Of a DNA stretch of 64,000 nucleotides, positions 1 through 8,859 are shown one piece after another. Position 1 is the first letter of the stretch, and the number at the start of each line of letters is the position of its first letter. Where the stretch lies: assembly GCA_963681505.1 (NCBI GenBank), contig OY811987.1, forward strand, positions 5,828,745 to 5,892,744, written 5' to 3'. The translations under genes and the position numbers were made by a program. Under the pieces are notes generated by a model that saw only the letters and a list, made by a program, of their open reading frames with translations, was not told the origin of the DNA and made no database searches. Origin of the DNA: Eunapius fragilis. Lineage: Eukaryota; Porifera; Demospongiae; Spongillida; Spongillidae.

Positions 1-23
1 TGCAGCTGGAATGCTGGGTCTAT

Positions 24-735
24 GTGGGCAAAAGTGAAGGGGGTGGGGGGGAAAGAGTGAGGGGTGGAGGGGAAGGAGTGAGGGGTGGAGGGGAAGGAGT
101 AAGGGGTGGAGGGGAAGGAGTGAGGGGTGGAGGGGAAGGAGTGAGGGGTGGAGGGGAAGGAGTGAGGGGTGGAGGGAAAGGAGTGAGGGTGGAGGGGAAG
201 GAGTGAGGGGTGGAGGGGAAGGAGTGAGGGGTGGAGGGGAAGGAGTGAGGGGTGGAGGGGAAGGAGTGAGGGGTGGAGGGGAAGGAGTGAGGGGTGGAGG
301 GGAAGGAGTGAGGGGTGGGGGAAGGAGTGAGGGGTGGGGGAAGGAGTGAGGAGTGGAGGGAAAGGAGTGAGGGGTGGAGGGGAAGGAGTGAGGGGTGGAG
401 GGAAAGGAGTGAGGGTGGAGGGGAAGGAGTGAGGGGTGGAGGGGAAGGAGTGAGGGGTGGAGGGGAAGGAGTGAGGGGTGGAGGGGAAGGAGTGAGGGGT
501 GGAGGGGAAGGAGTGAGGGGTGGAGGGAAAGGAGTGAGGGTGGGTGGAGGGGAAGGAGTGAGGGTGGAGGGGAAGGAGTGAGGGGTGGAGGGGAAGGAGT
601 GAGGGGTGGAGGGGAAGGAGTGAGGGGTGGAGGGAAAGGAGTGAGGGTGGAGGGGAAGGAGTGAGGGTGGAGGGGGAAGGAGTGAGGGATGGAGGGGGAA
701 GGAGTGAGGGGTGGAGGAGGGATCCTGCTTACATT
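24..735. repeat. 21-bp G-rich minisatellite
   Basis: About 33 tandem units of a purine-rich 21-mer (core GGAGTGAGGGGTGGAGGGGAA), with a few units shortened or lengthened by 1-3 bp. Several frames on both strands are open only because the unit length is a multiple of three. It probably lies in an intron of the + strand gene whose last exons follow. Confidence 0.95.
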
Positions 736-786
736 TCAACTAATTTTGGTCGCTGGTCTCCACATGCCCCCACCATTGGAACGGCC

Positions 787-1083
787 ACAAACAGCAGGCC
801 ATTCTACAGACGCCAAGAGGAACGACATATTAACCCTCTGCATCCCGCCATGCTGTATGCCCCTAACCAACTCAATGCAGACCACAGGCCAAAGCTTCCC
901 TCCAAAAAGTTCAAAGACAGGTCTCTGAAAGGAGAGAGCGGAACTGTCCCTTTCATATACAAACTGCGGAAGAGAAGAGGTCAGAGATGGTGGTGTGTGG
1001 GGGTGGGGGAGCCCGCTTACCTCTCGTGTTGCAGGCATACATGTCAATACTACCGCCTCGCAGAATTCATTATCACGGGGTAG
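787..1083 (+). CDS. 3' end of an unidentified gene (two terminal exons)
   Basis: An open + frame runs to about 979, where a GT donor follows codons for a Lys/Arg-rich end (FIYKLRKR). A 55-bp intron ends in a pyrimidine-rich acceptor at 1034, and the same frame continues to TAG at 1081-1083. The product has a soluble, basic composition (motifs RPFYRRQEER and RPKLPSKKFKDRS), and I do not recognise it. The upstream exon boundary is not clear and the rest of the gene lies left of the window, beyond the minisatellite. The minus strand is also open here (736-1128) with plausible splice sites, so strand assignment is uncertain; composition and phase agreement favour +. Confidence 0.4.
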   Translation, partial: TNSRPFYRRQEERHINPLHPAMLYAPNQLNADHRPKLPSKKFKDRSLKGESGTVPFIYKLRKRRGQRWWCVGVGEPAYLSCCRHTCQYYRLAEFIITG

Positions 1084-1278
1084 AGGGTAGTAGAGAGATG
1101 GCGCCAACAGCTTCGCGCGTCGTTCCACCGTAGGAAACCGGCTAGGGAAATTGACGTGGCTTAGCCCCGCCTACTTTCCCACCCTGCACGTTTTCCTCCA
1201 TAGTTCCGCGCACATGCTTCTAAAAGGCTCTCAGATAACATACGTACCGAGAAAATAGAGTTTTTCCTTTGCTCGCTT

Positions 1279-1299
1279 CTTTAGATGGCGGCCGAATGA
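1279..1299 (+). promoter_or_regulatory. YY1-like site and 4-codon upstream ORF before COA8
   Basis: The sequence TTTAGATGGCGGCCG resembles the YY1 core (AAGATGGCGGC) common at animal promoters and 5' leaders. Its ATG (1285) opens a minimal ORF, Met-Ala-Ala-Glu-stop, 84 bp before the COA8 start. Whether it is transcribed leader or promoter cannot be told from sequence. Confidence 0.3.
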
Positions 1300-1382
1300 C
1301 CCACACCGCTCGAACACTCATTGCTCAAATTAATTAATTAGCAAGCCAAACGATTGGTTAATAAACTGACAACTAATATGGA

Positions 1383-2075
1383 ATGAAGGCTGATGCAACT
1401 AGGTGGGTGTCCAAAGTGGCGCGCGGTCCAGTCAGACACCAGAAAGCAGCCTTTAGTTCGGGGCCCAACCTCATCGGACCCTCTGACCCCCTATCTAACA
1501 TTCGACCCATCAAACGGAGAGACCCTCGCAATGATGCAGTGGGTACTACGCGTGTTGCCATGGTCTATGCTGTACGTTGTGCCCTTGTACAGGAGAAAGC
1601 ACTTCACGAGCTGGAGAAGGACGTGTGGAAATTTAACCATCATTTTTGGAGCGAACACAACTCAAAATTCGACGAAGTGAGTGCCATCAATTTCACTGCT
1701 CCCCTGTACTACGCTTGAGGCCTACGATAGTGCAAAGCGCTGTTCATTGAAAAGACCCTTTTGGAAAGACGGCAACTAGGCATGGACGGTGAGCCTTGTT
1801 TCCCCCTTCCCACGAGTCTCAAAACTGTCCCACATTTTGCAAAGAACCTGTGCAGAAGCTGACTGCAAACGAACTGTCTGTTTTCTACAAGCAGTTTTTG
1901 AACGAGAGCTATAGAGATCAAACAGCATATTTCAGGTGGGGTGTTTCAGTGTGCATTACAAATGCATGCACGCTAAACCTTCAACGCACCCAGGCGCTGG
2001 CTTCGACATAACGTTGCACTCACATGGCAGTCGCTGAAGATGCACTTGTATAACCTTTTAAAGTGGCAGAAGTAG
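1383..2075 (+). CDS. COA8: cytochrome c oxidase assembly factor 8 (COA8/APOPT1)
   Basis: Four exons (1383-1676, 1755-1788, 1845-1935, 1994-2075) join in phase to give 166 residues. COA8 is a small mitochondrial matrix protein that supports complex IV assembly. Family marks are LIGPSDPLSNIRPI near residue 30, the helical stretch ending in WKFNHHFWSEHNSKF, the segment ELSVFYKQFLNESY, and a C-terminal RRWLRHN-type motif equivalent to the WY(R/K)RN of other COA8 proteins. The N terminus (MKADATRWVSKVARG) is basic and acid-poor at first, as expected of a matrix presequence. The second exon is only 34 bp. A decayed copy of exon 1 lies at 7424-7512. The gene is tail to tail with the SNAP-25-like gene, 130 bp apart. 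Confidence 0.85.
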
Positions 2076-2205
2076 GGACGTGCTACTAGATAATACTGTC
2101 AGCAGTGACCACCTTTGTGCATGTACTAGCCATGCTCTGGTTCAATGCTAGTAGATAAATATGCAGTGTTGTTAAATATGCATGTGTGGGCCCTCCATCT
2201 GAAAG

Positions 2206-2891
2206 CTAATGAAGCTGAACATGAACACGTCTGTTTGCTTCCATCATGTGGACATGGTTTGCATCTGATTTTCTTTCAAGCCGATCGATTTGGGCATTTT
2301 GACGGTCGAGCTCAGTGCCCATGTCTGTGGCAATACCCTTCAGGTTCGTTAGTATGTCAGAGACTTCTCTACAGGTGTGTGCAGTAAAAATAAAAAGTCC
2401 ATACTGTGTATGTGGTGGAAGGGAAGAGATTGAGGTATACACACTCACTGCATATTCTCTTCCATTTCCTCTTCTTTCTTGTCATTGGTAACATGCTTTA
2501 TGATAGGACCGTGAGCACGTCCGCTACTTGAAGGTGAGGCGGGTTGGCTAACAATGGCATCCTCTTGAGCGGTAGGATTCGCGCCTTTTCCGTACACCTT
2601 CTTGTACATCTTCGTCCTTACAACGTGAGCCCTACAGCAACCGCAGGAAACGCAGAAACAACACTTCTCCAGTGCGCCGAGATGCTTATCTGCCTGCTTC
2701 AAGTCCACATCCATTTCATCCAAACGGCGTTCGGTATTGTCAAGAGTCTCCCCCTGCTCGTTTAATGCTACGAGAGTGCTCACTCCGATCTCGTTCGTCT
2801 CCGCCACCACTTGTCGTATTCTTCGAGTAGCTTCTAAGGTTTCGTTATTAACAAAGTCTATTCTCTGATCCAAGTCAGTGGGCGTATCCAT
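2206..2891 (-). CDS. SNAP-25-like Qb/Qc SNARE, copy A
   Basis: Two exons (2891-2449 and 2368-2206, phase 2). This is a t-SNARE of the SNAP-25/23 group, which gives two helices to the four-helix bundle that drives plasma-membrane fusion. The first exon encodes the Qb helix (IDFVNNETLEATRRI...LNEQGETLDNTERRLDEM), then the cysteine cluster CCFCVSCGCC expected to be palmitoylated, then a linker. The second exon encodes the Qc helix, with the zero-layer glutamine in LDRQNAQIDRLE. The acidic KKEEEMEENMQ just before the junction matches the family. Total length is about 201 residues, usual for SNAP-25. A paralogue lies at 8860-11900. Confidence 0.9.
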
Positions 2892-3429
2892 CGTTCTCTT
2901 GTCAAAGTGTTATACCAGCTGCCGATAGTACCGGTCCCGCCATGGTGTTAAATCAGCACACTGGGAAACGTATATACTAGTATGTTTGGATGTACATTAA
3001 GATTTGAACGAGCGTATGTGGCGGGCCGAAGTTTTTTCTTGACCCAATGTACAATACTAACTTGTGGAATTTATGTCGCATTAAAATCAAATTGCTATAT
3101 CTTCAGAACTGATAATGACTTCCTATAAGCAAAAACATCACAATCGGGGACCGACGTTACATGCTTGAGGTTTGTTATTAGTTAATTCATTACTGAGATA
3201 TAGATAGCTGTGCAAAGTACCCGCTCGATTCGCGCTAATGATTTAAGCATTCAATGTATGAGAGGCGGTGATTAACGACGGTACCCTGCTTGTGCAACTT
3301 GAGTTATTGCTCATATAGAAATGGTGTAGTACGAAGCGTTGAAAATAGGAAGTCAACATGGGCGCCCCCAGCTTTTCTGGAAGGGGGGAGGGGGGGCCAG
3401 GATAGGGCAAGGGGGCGCCATTTGACAGC

Positions 3430-3467
3430 CGCGAATACGTTGTCCGCTTTCGGCCGATTCAACCAGT

Positions 3468-3506
<39 letters not shown>

Positions 3507-3740
3507 GCTGTCCGCTTTCGGCCGATTCAACCAGTGGGGGGAGGGGGGTGCTTTCGGCTGATTCAACCAGTGGGGGGGGGGGGGGCTGATGTCAGCTTTC
3601 GGCCGATTCAATCAATGAGGTGTCCGCGCTTTCGGCAGATTCAACCAGTGGGCGGTGGATGCTGTCCGCTTTCAGCCAATTCAGCCAGTGGGGGTGCGCA
3701 TGTATGTAAACAAGGGGCCCCCCCCCCCCCCCCCCCGGGG
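3430..3740. repeat. Tandem repeat with long G tracts
   Basis: At least six diverged copies of a unit built around TTCGGCCGATTCAACCAGTG, each followed by a G run; one run is over 30 G. A C run follows at about 3718-3736. The tract adjoins the assembly gap and is a strong G-quadruplex candidate. Translations across it are not credible genes. Confidence 0.85.
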
Positions 3741-3800
3741 ACGCGCATGGTCAATAGCGTTAAAAGTTCAAGGAGATATCGCAATTTGATTTTGTGTTCC

Positions 3801-4000
3801 NNNNNNNNNNNNNNNNNNNNNNNNNNNNNNNNNNNNNNNNNNNNNNNNNNNNNNNNNNNNNNNNNNNNNNNNNNNNNNNNNNNNNNNNNNNNNNNNNNNN
3901 NNNNNNNNNNNNNNNNNNNNNNNNNNNNNNNNNNNNNNNNNNNNNNNNNNNNNNNNNNNNNNNNNNNNNNNNNNNNNNNNNNNNNNNNNNNNNNNNNNNN
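3801..4000. other. Assembly gap (200 N)
   Basis: Exactly 200 N. The 42 bases before it (3759-3800) are identical to the 42 after it (4001-4042), so the two contig ends appear to overlap and the gap may be artificial. Confidence 0.99.
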
Positions 4001-4152
4001 GTTAAAAGTTCAAGGAGATATCGCAATTTGATTTTGTGTTCCATAAGTATTCAATGTTTGATTACTTTTCGTTAGCACGTGATCGTGATCGGCATCAACA
4101 AGGCGTATTAACTTGTATTGTGTGACAGATTACGGGACCTGCTGACATTTAA

Positions 4153-4468
4153 TTAGGGGGCTTGTCCAAACTATGTTTGGAAAAATTAACGTCATTGTGA
4201 TGTTAACATATTAACCCCCCCCCCCCCTCTAAGCGTCATAGCGTTTTTGTTAGATTAGTAGCATGAAACATTACTCAATGTGCAGTGTAGACGTAACTGC
4301 TGCCACTGGAGTCAACGCTGCAGCTAACTAGATGTTCCGTATTATAAAGCAATACTTGCGGACAATAAAATTTTTCTTAACGTCACAGCCTCTCCCCCCC
4401 CCCCCCCCCCCCCCCCAACGTCACAATGACGCTAATTTTTCCAAACATAGTTTGGACAAGCCCCCTTA
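4153..4468. mobile_element. MITE with 49-bp terminal inverted repeats and TTA target duplication
   Basis: The termini at 4156 and 4465 read GGGGGCTTGTCCAAACTATG inward. They match over about 49 bp with two mismatches and are flanked on both sides by TTA (4153-4155, 4466-4468). A 3-bp TTA/TAA duplication with a G-rich end is typical of PIF/Harbinger elements. The 310-bp body has no coding capacity and contains C tracts. It ends 7 bp before the start codon of the first oxygenase gene. A Harbinger transposase relic lies at 7589. Confidence 0.8.
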
Positions 4469-4472
4469 CACA

Positions 4473-5183
4473 ATGCAACCTGGAGTGAAATACGAACCTA
4501 TCGGCGCAGATGGGGACAAATACCCTCCCCTGTTTGAGAAAATGCGGCCATTTCTGTCCAGTTCTGTGAACGTACGTTGTGAGGACATTCTGAACGGCCT
4601 GGGTGTCCTCATCCATGGATGCCTTACCGAGGCCGAGTGCAAATCGATCGTCACGCTTAGCGAGAACACCGGCTACCAAGAGGCAAAGGATTTCTGTCAC
4701 AAGTACCAAGACAGATGGAACGACCGTTTCATGACGGACGATCCGGAGCTAGCTGCCTTCCTGTGGCAGAGGGTAAAGCCGCACGTACCAGCTACGCTCA
4801 CCTTTAGAGGACACCAGTGGGAAGTGGTCGATCTCAACTCGCGGTTTCGGTTTTGCCGGTATCGAGGCGAGGAGAAACACTACTTCGGCCCACACTGCGA
4901 CGGAACTTTTCAGTTGGACGAGAACCAAATGAGTATTCTCACCTGCATGTTCTATTTGAACGATGCGTCCGAGTTCGAAGGCGGACTTACTAACTTCATC
5001 AATTTCCACAATCACAAGGACGTGTCATGCTCCCTAAAGCCGGAGGCGGGGCTATGCATCGCATTTGTCCAGGACGATATCAAAACGTACCACGAGGGCA
5101 CCATGGTAACCAAGGGAAAGAAGTACATCATGAGGACGGACATTTTCTACCGCATGGTCAGCAAAAAGGCTGCAAAGAAGTGA
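4473..5183 (+). CDS. 2-oxoglutarate/Fe(II) oxygenase, prolyl-4-hydroxylase type, copy 1
   Basis: A single-exon gene of 236 codons. I chose the ATG at 4473, not the upstream in-frame ATG at 4332, because upstream sequence belongs to the MITE and the second copy aligns from here. The double-stranded beta-helix fold is marked by the iron ligands in HCDGTF (H-x-D) and the distal His in YHEGTMV, followed by GKKYIMRTDIFYR with the Arg/Lys that would hold 2-oxoglutarate. The catalytic half is preceded by a CLTEAECKSIV-type helix. It should hydroxylate a protein or small substrate; the substrate cannot be told. It is intronless among intron-rich neighbours and nearly identical to the next gene. The C-terminal tail is Lys-rich (KKAAKK). 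Confidence 0.85.
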   Translation: MQPGVKYEPIGADGDKYPPLFEKMRPFLSSSVNVRCEDILNGLGVLIHGCLTEAECKSIVTLSENTGYQEAKDFCHKYQDRWNDRFMTDDPELAAFLWQRVKPHVPATLTFRGHQWEVVDLNSRFRFCRYRGEEKHYFGPHCDGTFQLDENQMSILTCMFYLNDASEFEGGLTNFINFHNHKDVSCSLKPEAGLCIAFVQDDIKTYHEGTMVTKGKKYIMRTDIFYRMVSKKAAKK

Positions 5184-5450
5184 AAAAAGTAGCTACATTT
5201 TTATGTGTGTACGAGGGTGTTTTGTAACGACAGCTCGCCGTTGACGAGAAAAAAATTAGCGGTCTCATCCCATGACCTTCACCATCTTGTGCATATCGAA
5301 AGTCTGACATGCGTAATTTCCATCACATTCTATAAAATGTGGCGCTGTCTATACGGCTGGAGTGCACCGATCTAAAATTGGTAACATATGACATCATTAG
5401 GTGCTTTAAAGACCACACACAAACACAATAAAACATTTTATTCTGATAAT

Positions 5451-6173
5451 ATGCAGCAGCGTCAGCCAGGAGTGAAATACGAGCCCGTTGATGCAGATGG
5501 GGACAAATACCCTCCCCTGTTTGAGAAAATGCGGCCATTTCTGTCCAGTTCTGTGAACGTACGTTGTGAGGACATTCTGAACGGCCTGGGTGTCCTCATC
5601 CATGGATGCCTTACCGAGGCCGAGTGCAAATCGATCGTCACGCTTAGCGAGAACACCGGCTACCAAGAGGCAAAGGATTTCTGTCACAAGTACCGAGACA
5701 GATGGAACGACCGCTTCATGACGGACGATCCGGAGCTAGCTGCCTTCCTGTGGCAGAGGGTAGAGCCGCACGTACCAGCTACGCTCACCTTTAGAGGACA
5801 CCAGTGGGAAGTGGTCGACCTCAACTCACGGTTTCGGTTTTGCCGGTATCGAGGCGGAGAGGAGCACTACTTTGGGCCACATTGCGACGGAACTTTTCAT
5901 GTTGACGAGAACGAGATTAGTATCCTCACCTGCATGTTCTATTTGAACGATGCGTCCGAATTCGAAGGCGGACTTACTAACTTCATCAATTTCCACAATC
6001 ACAAGGACGTGTTATACTCCCTAAAGCCGGAGGCGGGGCTATGCATCGCATTTGTCCAGGACGATATCAAAACGTACCACGAGGGCACCATGGTAACCAA
6101 GGGAAAGAAGTACATCATGAGGACGGACATTTTCTACCGCAAAAGCAGTGAAAAAAAAAATGCACATGATTGA
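5451..6173 (+). CDS. 2-oxoglutarate/Fe(II) oxygenase, copy 2
   Basis: A tandem duplicate of the preceding gene: 240 codons, one exon, start ATGCAGCAGCGTCAG at 5451. Sequence matches copy 1 at nearly every codon from PGVKYEP onward. Differences cluster around the metal site (EEKHYFG against GEEHYFG; FQLDENQM against FHVDENEI) and at the C-terminus (KSSEKKNAHD). Iron ligands HCD and the distal YHEG are kept, so both copies look active. The 5' flank differs from copy 1, which has the MITE, so expression may differ. Confidence 0.85.
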   Translation: MQQRQPGVKYEPVDADGDKYPPLFEKMRPFLSSSVNVRCEDILNGLGVLIHGCLTEAECKSIVTLSENTGYQEAKDFCHKYRDRWNDRFMTDDPELAAFLWQRVEPHVPATLTFRGHQWEVVDLNSRFRFCRYRGGEEHYFGPHCDGTFHVDENEISILTCMFYLNDASEFEGGLTNFINFHNHKDVLYSLKPEAGLCIAFVQDDIKTYHEGTMVTKGKKYIMRTDIFYRKSSEKKNAHD

Positions 6174-6830
6174 TGAGGTGGCTGGAGGCACTTCAAGTTT
6201 AGGTGTATAGCTCTATGTCTTGTCATGCATGTACGCGCATACATTTTACTTGTGTGTCATCATTTTTTGTTCAATTACAATTTTTAAAATTATTATTTTT
6301 CAAATAACAAAACTGAGATGTGTATGTGCAAACAATGGTCGTGGCTGAATGTTCAGCCATCTTCACCTCTAAAAATATTTAGTGAAACATCAAAGCTGTG
6401 TTGATAGATACATACCTCTCAGTAGAAAGGGTTCCTCATTGAACAGCAGCTTATTATGATCTTCTGAAAGATGTGTGTTCTTGGGTCCACCAGATAGGTT
6501 AGCCATCCATCAGGTTGGTTAGTACTTGCAACTTTCGTCAGTTGGATCTATTTTGTGGGTTTATAACCCCCCGGGCTTTCGAATTATCTTTCACCGTAGT
6601 AATAATATAATATAAAATAGCATGATAATACTCCTCCGAACAATCACAAGGTGATTTTAAAAAGTACAGTAGTCTGAATGGGTGGGTGGGTGCCTATGTA
6701 TAAATGTGTCTGTGTGTGCAGTAAAATCAATGTTTGTATGTGTATGTATAATCTGTTGTATTTCTTGTATGTTGTGTATGTATGCAGTATTTTTTTTTTC
6801 ATTGAATATTCCAGAGCACTAGTTTCAATA
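6174..6830. other. Intergenic, AT-rich
   Basis: No convincing gene, structural RNA or repeat seen. The stretch is AT-rich with scattered T/A runs, downstream of the second oxygenase gene. Confidence 0.6.
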
Positions 6831-6832
6831 AA

Positions 6833-6985
6833 AGAGTGGACTCCCTACACCTGGTCACTCTGTAGAGTAACTACACTAGACGGAATAAAACAAAAGAGTG
6901 GACCCTACACCTGGTCACTTTGTAGAGTAACTACACTAGACTGAATAAAACAAGAGTGGACCCCTACACCTGGTCACTTTGTAGT
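6833..6985. repeat. About 60-bp tandem repeat, 2.5 copies
   Basis: Three consecutive segments each carry AGAGTGGACNCCTACACCTGGTCAC then TGTAGAGTAACTACACTAGAC and GAATAAAACA; the third copy is cut short. No function apparent. Confidence 0.85.
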
Positions 6986-7217
6986 AACCCCTGGGCGTAG
7001 GGCGTATACAGCAATTTCTCCTCTCTGTTTGGTAGGTGGCGTTAAGAGCTGTCACGAGGGCTCGTTCAACTTCGGTATCATTTATGCGAATGCCTAAGCA
7101 GCAGTCTCGCACAACAGGAACCGGCCTTACGTACATGCTGTTAAACATGTACCACTCTCCGCGAGCTTGGTCTTGGGGAGGAGACCCCAAGCCACTGAAA
7201 CACCATACCTCGACCAT
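6936..7217 (-). CDS. Hypothetical 93-residue protein with upstream TATA box
   Basis: The reading frame opens at 7217 and is preceded on the minus strand by a clean TATAAATA about 50 bp upstream (about 7268-7275), unusual in this window. The product contains GEWYMFNSMYVRPVPVVRD and a GIRINDTEVERALVTAL stretch of ordinary soluble composition, then runs into the 60-bp repeat. I do not recognise it. The end inside a repeat, and a possible splice acceptor near its start, make the boundaries doubtful; it could be one exon of something larger or chance. Confidence 0.3.
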   Translation of the reverse strand: MVEVWCFSGLGSPPQDQARGEWYMFNSMYVRPVPVVRDCCLGIRINDTEVERALVTALNATYQTERRNCCIRPTPRGYYKVTRCRGPLLFYSV

Positions 7218-7423
7218 AAGGTCTTGCCAATACTCACTAGCCCTGCGTAATTCTATTCACGAATGGAACTATTTATACCTATCAGGCAACGAAACATAGC
7301 GGTTGTGGGTTTCTACCTTAATGAATCGATAGAACCCTGATAATGACACATGGCTGAACGTTGGTCCCGAATGTGAGGCTGACTATATGTATGGATGGAC
7401 GTGGCTGAACACAGCTTTACATG

Positions 7424-7512
7424 CGTGTTGTGGTGTACGTTGTGCTCTTGAAGTTCACGAGCTGGAGAGGGACGTATGGGAATTTTAATCATCGTAACTC
7501 AAAGAGAGTATC
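7424..7512 (+). pseudogene. COA8 exon 1 fragment
   Basis: The stretch GTACGTTGTGCTCTTG, then TTCACGAGCTGGAGAGGGAC and GTATGGGAATTTTAATCATC, aligns with COA8 exon 1 (about 1550-1670). It has three deletions and an in-frame TAA, so it cannot be coding. Its position beside a second SNAP-25-like gene, in the same orientation as the intact pair, marks it as the remains of a duplicated COA8-SNAP25 block. Confidence 0.75.
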
Positions 7513-7588
7513 ACAACGGTTTGTTCTCCACAAGGTGTAAAAGAGTTCTTGCTAAGTCATGGAGCATACAGACATATGATGATAATCT

Positions 7589-7960
7589 TTGCCAGAGCTG
7601 AAGGTTCAGGATGTTTCAAGTTATCAAACCTTCATACACATGGATGCAGTGACGTTTGAAGAATTGCTTGGTACAGTGGCTCCTTTGATAACTCGCAAGG
7701 ATACAAAAGTCCACCAGTCTATTCATCCTGGAGAAAGACTACAGTTTTTGGCTGGGACAGGTTTGGCAAACCATGCATATTCGTATATTGCCTACATGCA
7801 TGTTGTATAATCCTACTTAATCATCATGCTTCAAAGGTGAACCCCACAAAAGTTTGAAGTCCGTCTGTAGAATTGCTGCTCAGGCTATTGAAACATTATG
7901 TCACAGCTGAAGTTTTGCAGCCATATGTACAGATACATGCATGTATACTCACAGATATGT
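7589..7960 (+). mobile_element. PIF/Harbinger transposase relic
   Basis: A 73-codon open stretch encodes a segment like the N-terminal part of Harbinger/HARBI1-type nucleases: YQTFIHMDAVTFEELLGTV, then ITRKDTKVHQSIHPGERL and a shortened version of the usual LTLRFLATG. A weaker piece follows around 7885-7950 (AIETLCH, EVLQPYV) in another frame. The catalytic DDE residues are not present. This is a dead fragment. It could have come from the family that mobilised the MITE at 4156. Confidence 0.6.
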
Positions 7961-7964
7961 ACAC

Positions 7965-8525
7965 AGTTGTTAATGTTGAATCAGCCTTTCCCAGTAAGGC
8001 CTATTGCTGCATGAAGGAGCCATATACATATAGCCTGTTGTGATGGAGCCTCCCTTATGATATTTAATTTTAACAAACAAAAATAAACCGCACACATCAT
8101 CAACAGAAGGGGGACTTGGTGGCCAAGTAGTGACATTGGATAGCTAGGAGGAGAGGAGATGTCAAGTCCAGCCGCCAGTAGATATGTGTAGATGGGCAAA
8201 CTGGGGTGGCCTCCTGTAACCCACTTTCATGCTGTGGCTTTCTTCCTCCTTGTGATTGCCTTTTGGTTGCTACATTACTTATTTTGTATTGGTTGGCCGC
8301 TTGGTAGAATTTACTGGGGGTACGAGTATTTTGTATGATTGCACCTAAACTGATTGTCATCAAAATCCTCAGTGTGCACTCCACTGTAATTGCCTCTTCG
8401 TCCACATTGATCTGTGTGAGAAAGGTATGCTGTACATGCTAGGTCTGTAGACTCACTTACAATCAATACATACAGGTACCAACAGTTGTGGAATGGGTTT
8501 GTGTGTCCGAGCTTTTCAAGGGAAC
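7965..8525. other. Intergenic, no clear gene
   Basis: A minus-strand open frame at 8100-8405 has unconvincing composition and no start or splice context; it may be further transposon debris. Nothing else seen. Confidence 0.5.
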
Positions 8526-8529
8526 AAAG

Positions 8530-8690
8530 CCATACCTCTTCTGTACATAGCCCTAAACATAGCCCCACCTCTTCTGTACATAGCCCCACCTCTTCTGTTC
8601 ATAGCCCCACCTCTTCTGTTCATAGCCCCACCTCTTCTGTTCATAGCCCCACCTCTTCTGTTCATAGCCCCACCTCTTCTGTACATACAT
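8530..8690. repeat. 21-bp minisatellite, 7 copies
   Basis: Units of CATAGCCCCACCTCTTCTGT plus one base, near-perfect, 170 bp downstream of the last exon of SNAP-25-like copy B. Confidence 0.95.
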
Positions 8691-8859
8691 GTAGTTATAA
8701 CTGTTATTAATAATGTGTAAAACACTGGAGATAGACATCTATGCATCACTACAAATAAACAGTATCTATGACTTTGAAATTAAAAATAACTAAGTTACAT
8801 TTTAGCTTTTACAAATGAGATAACTTGAATGTCATTCAACGACTGCAAACTTTAGATGT

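Noticed and set aside
1-735. Tandem array as CRISPR
   Set aside because: Units are contiguous, without spacers, and the genome is eukaryotic; it is a minisatellite. The same applies to all other arrays here.
4332-4472. Upstream in-frame extension of oxygenase copy 1 (start at 4332)
   Set aside because: The extra 47 codons are MITE sequence with a poly-proline run from the C tract; the second copy has no such part.
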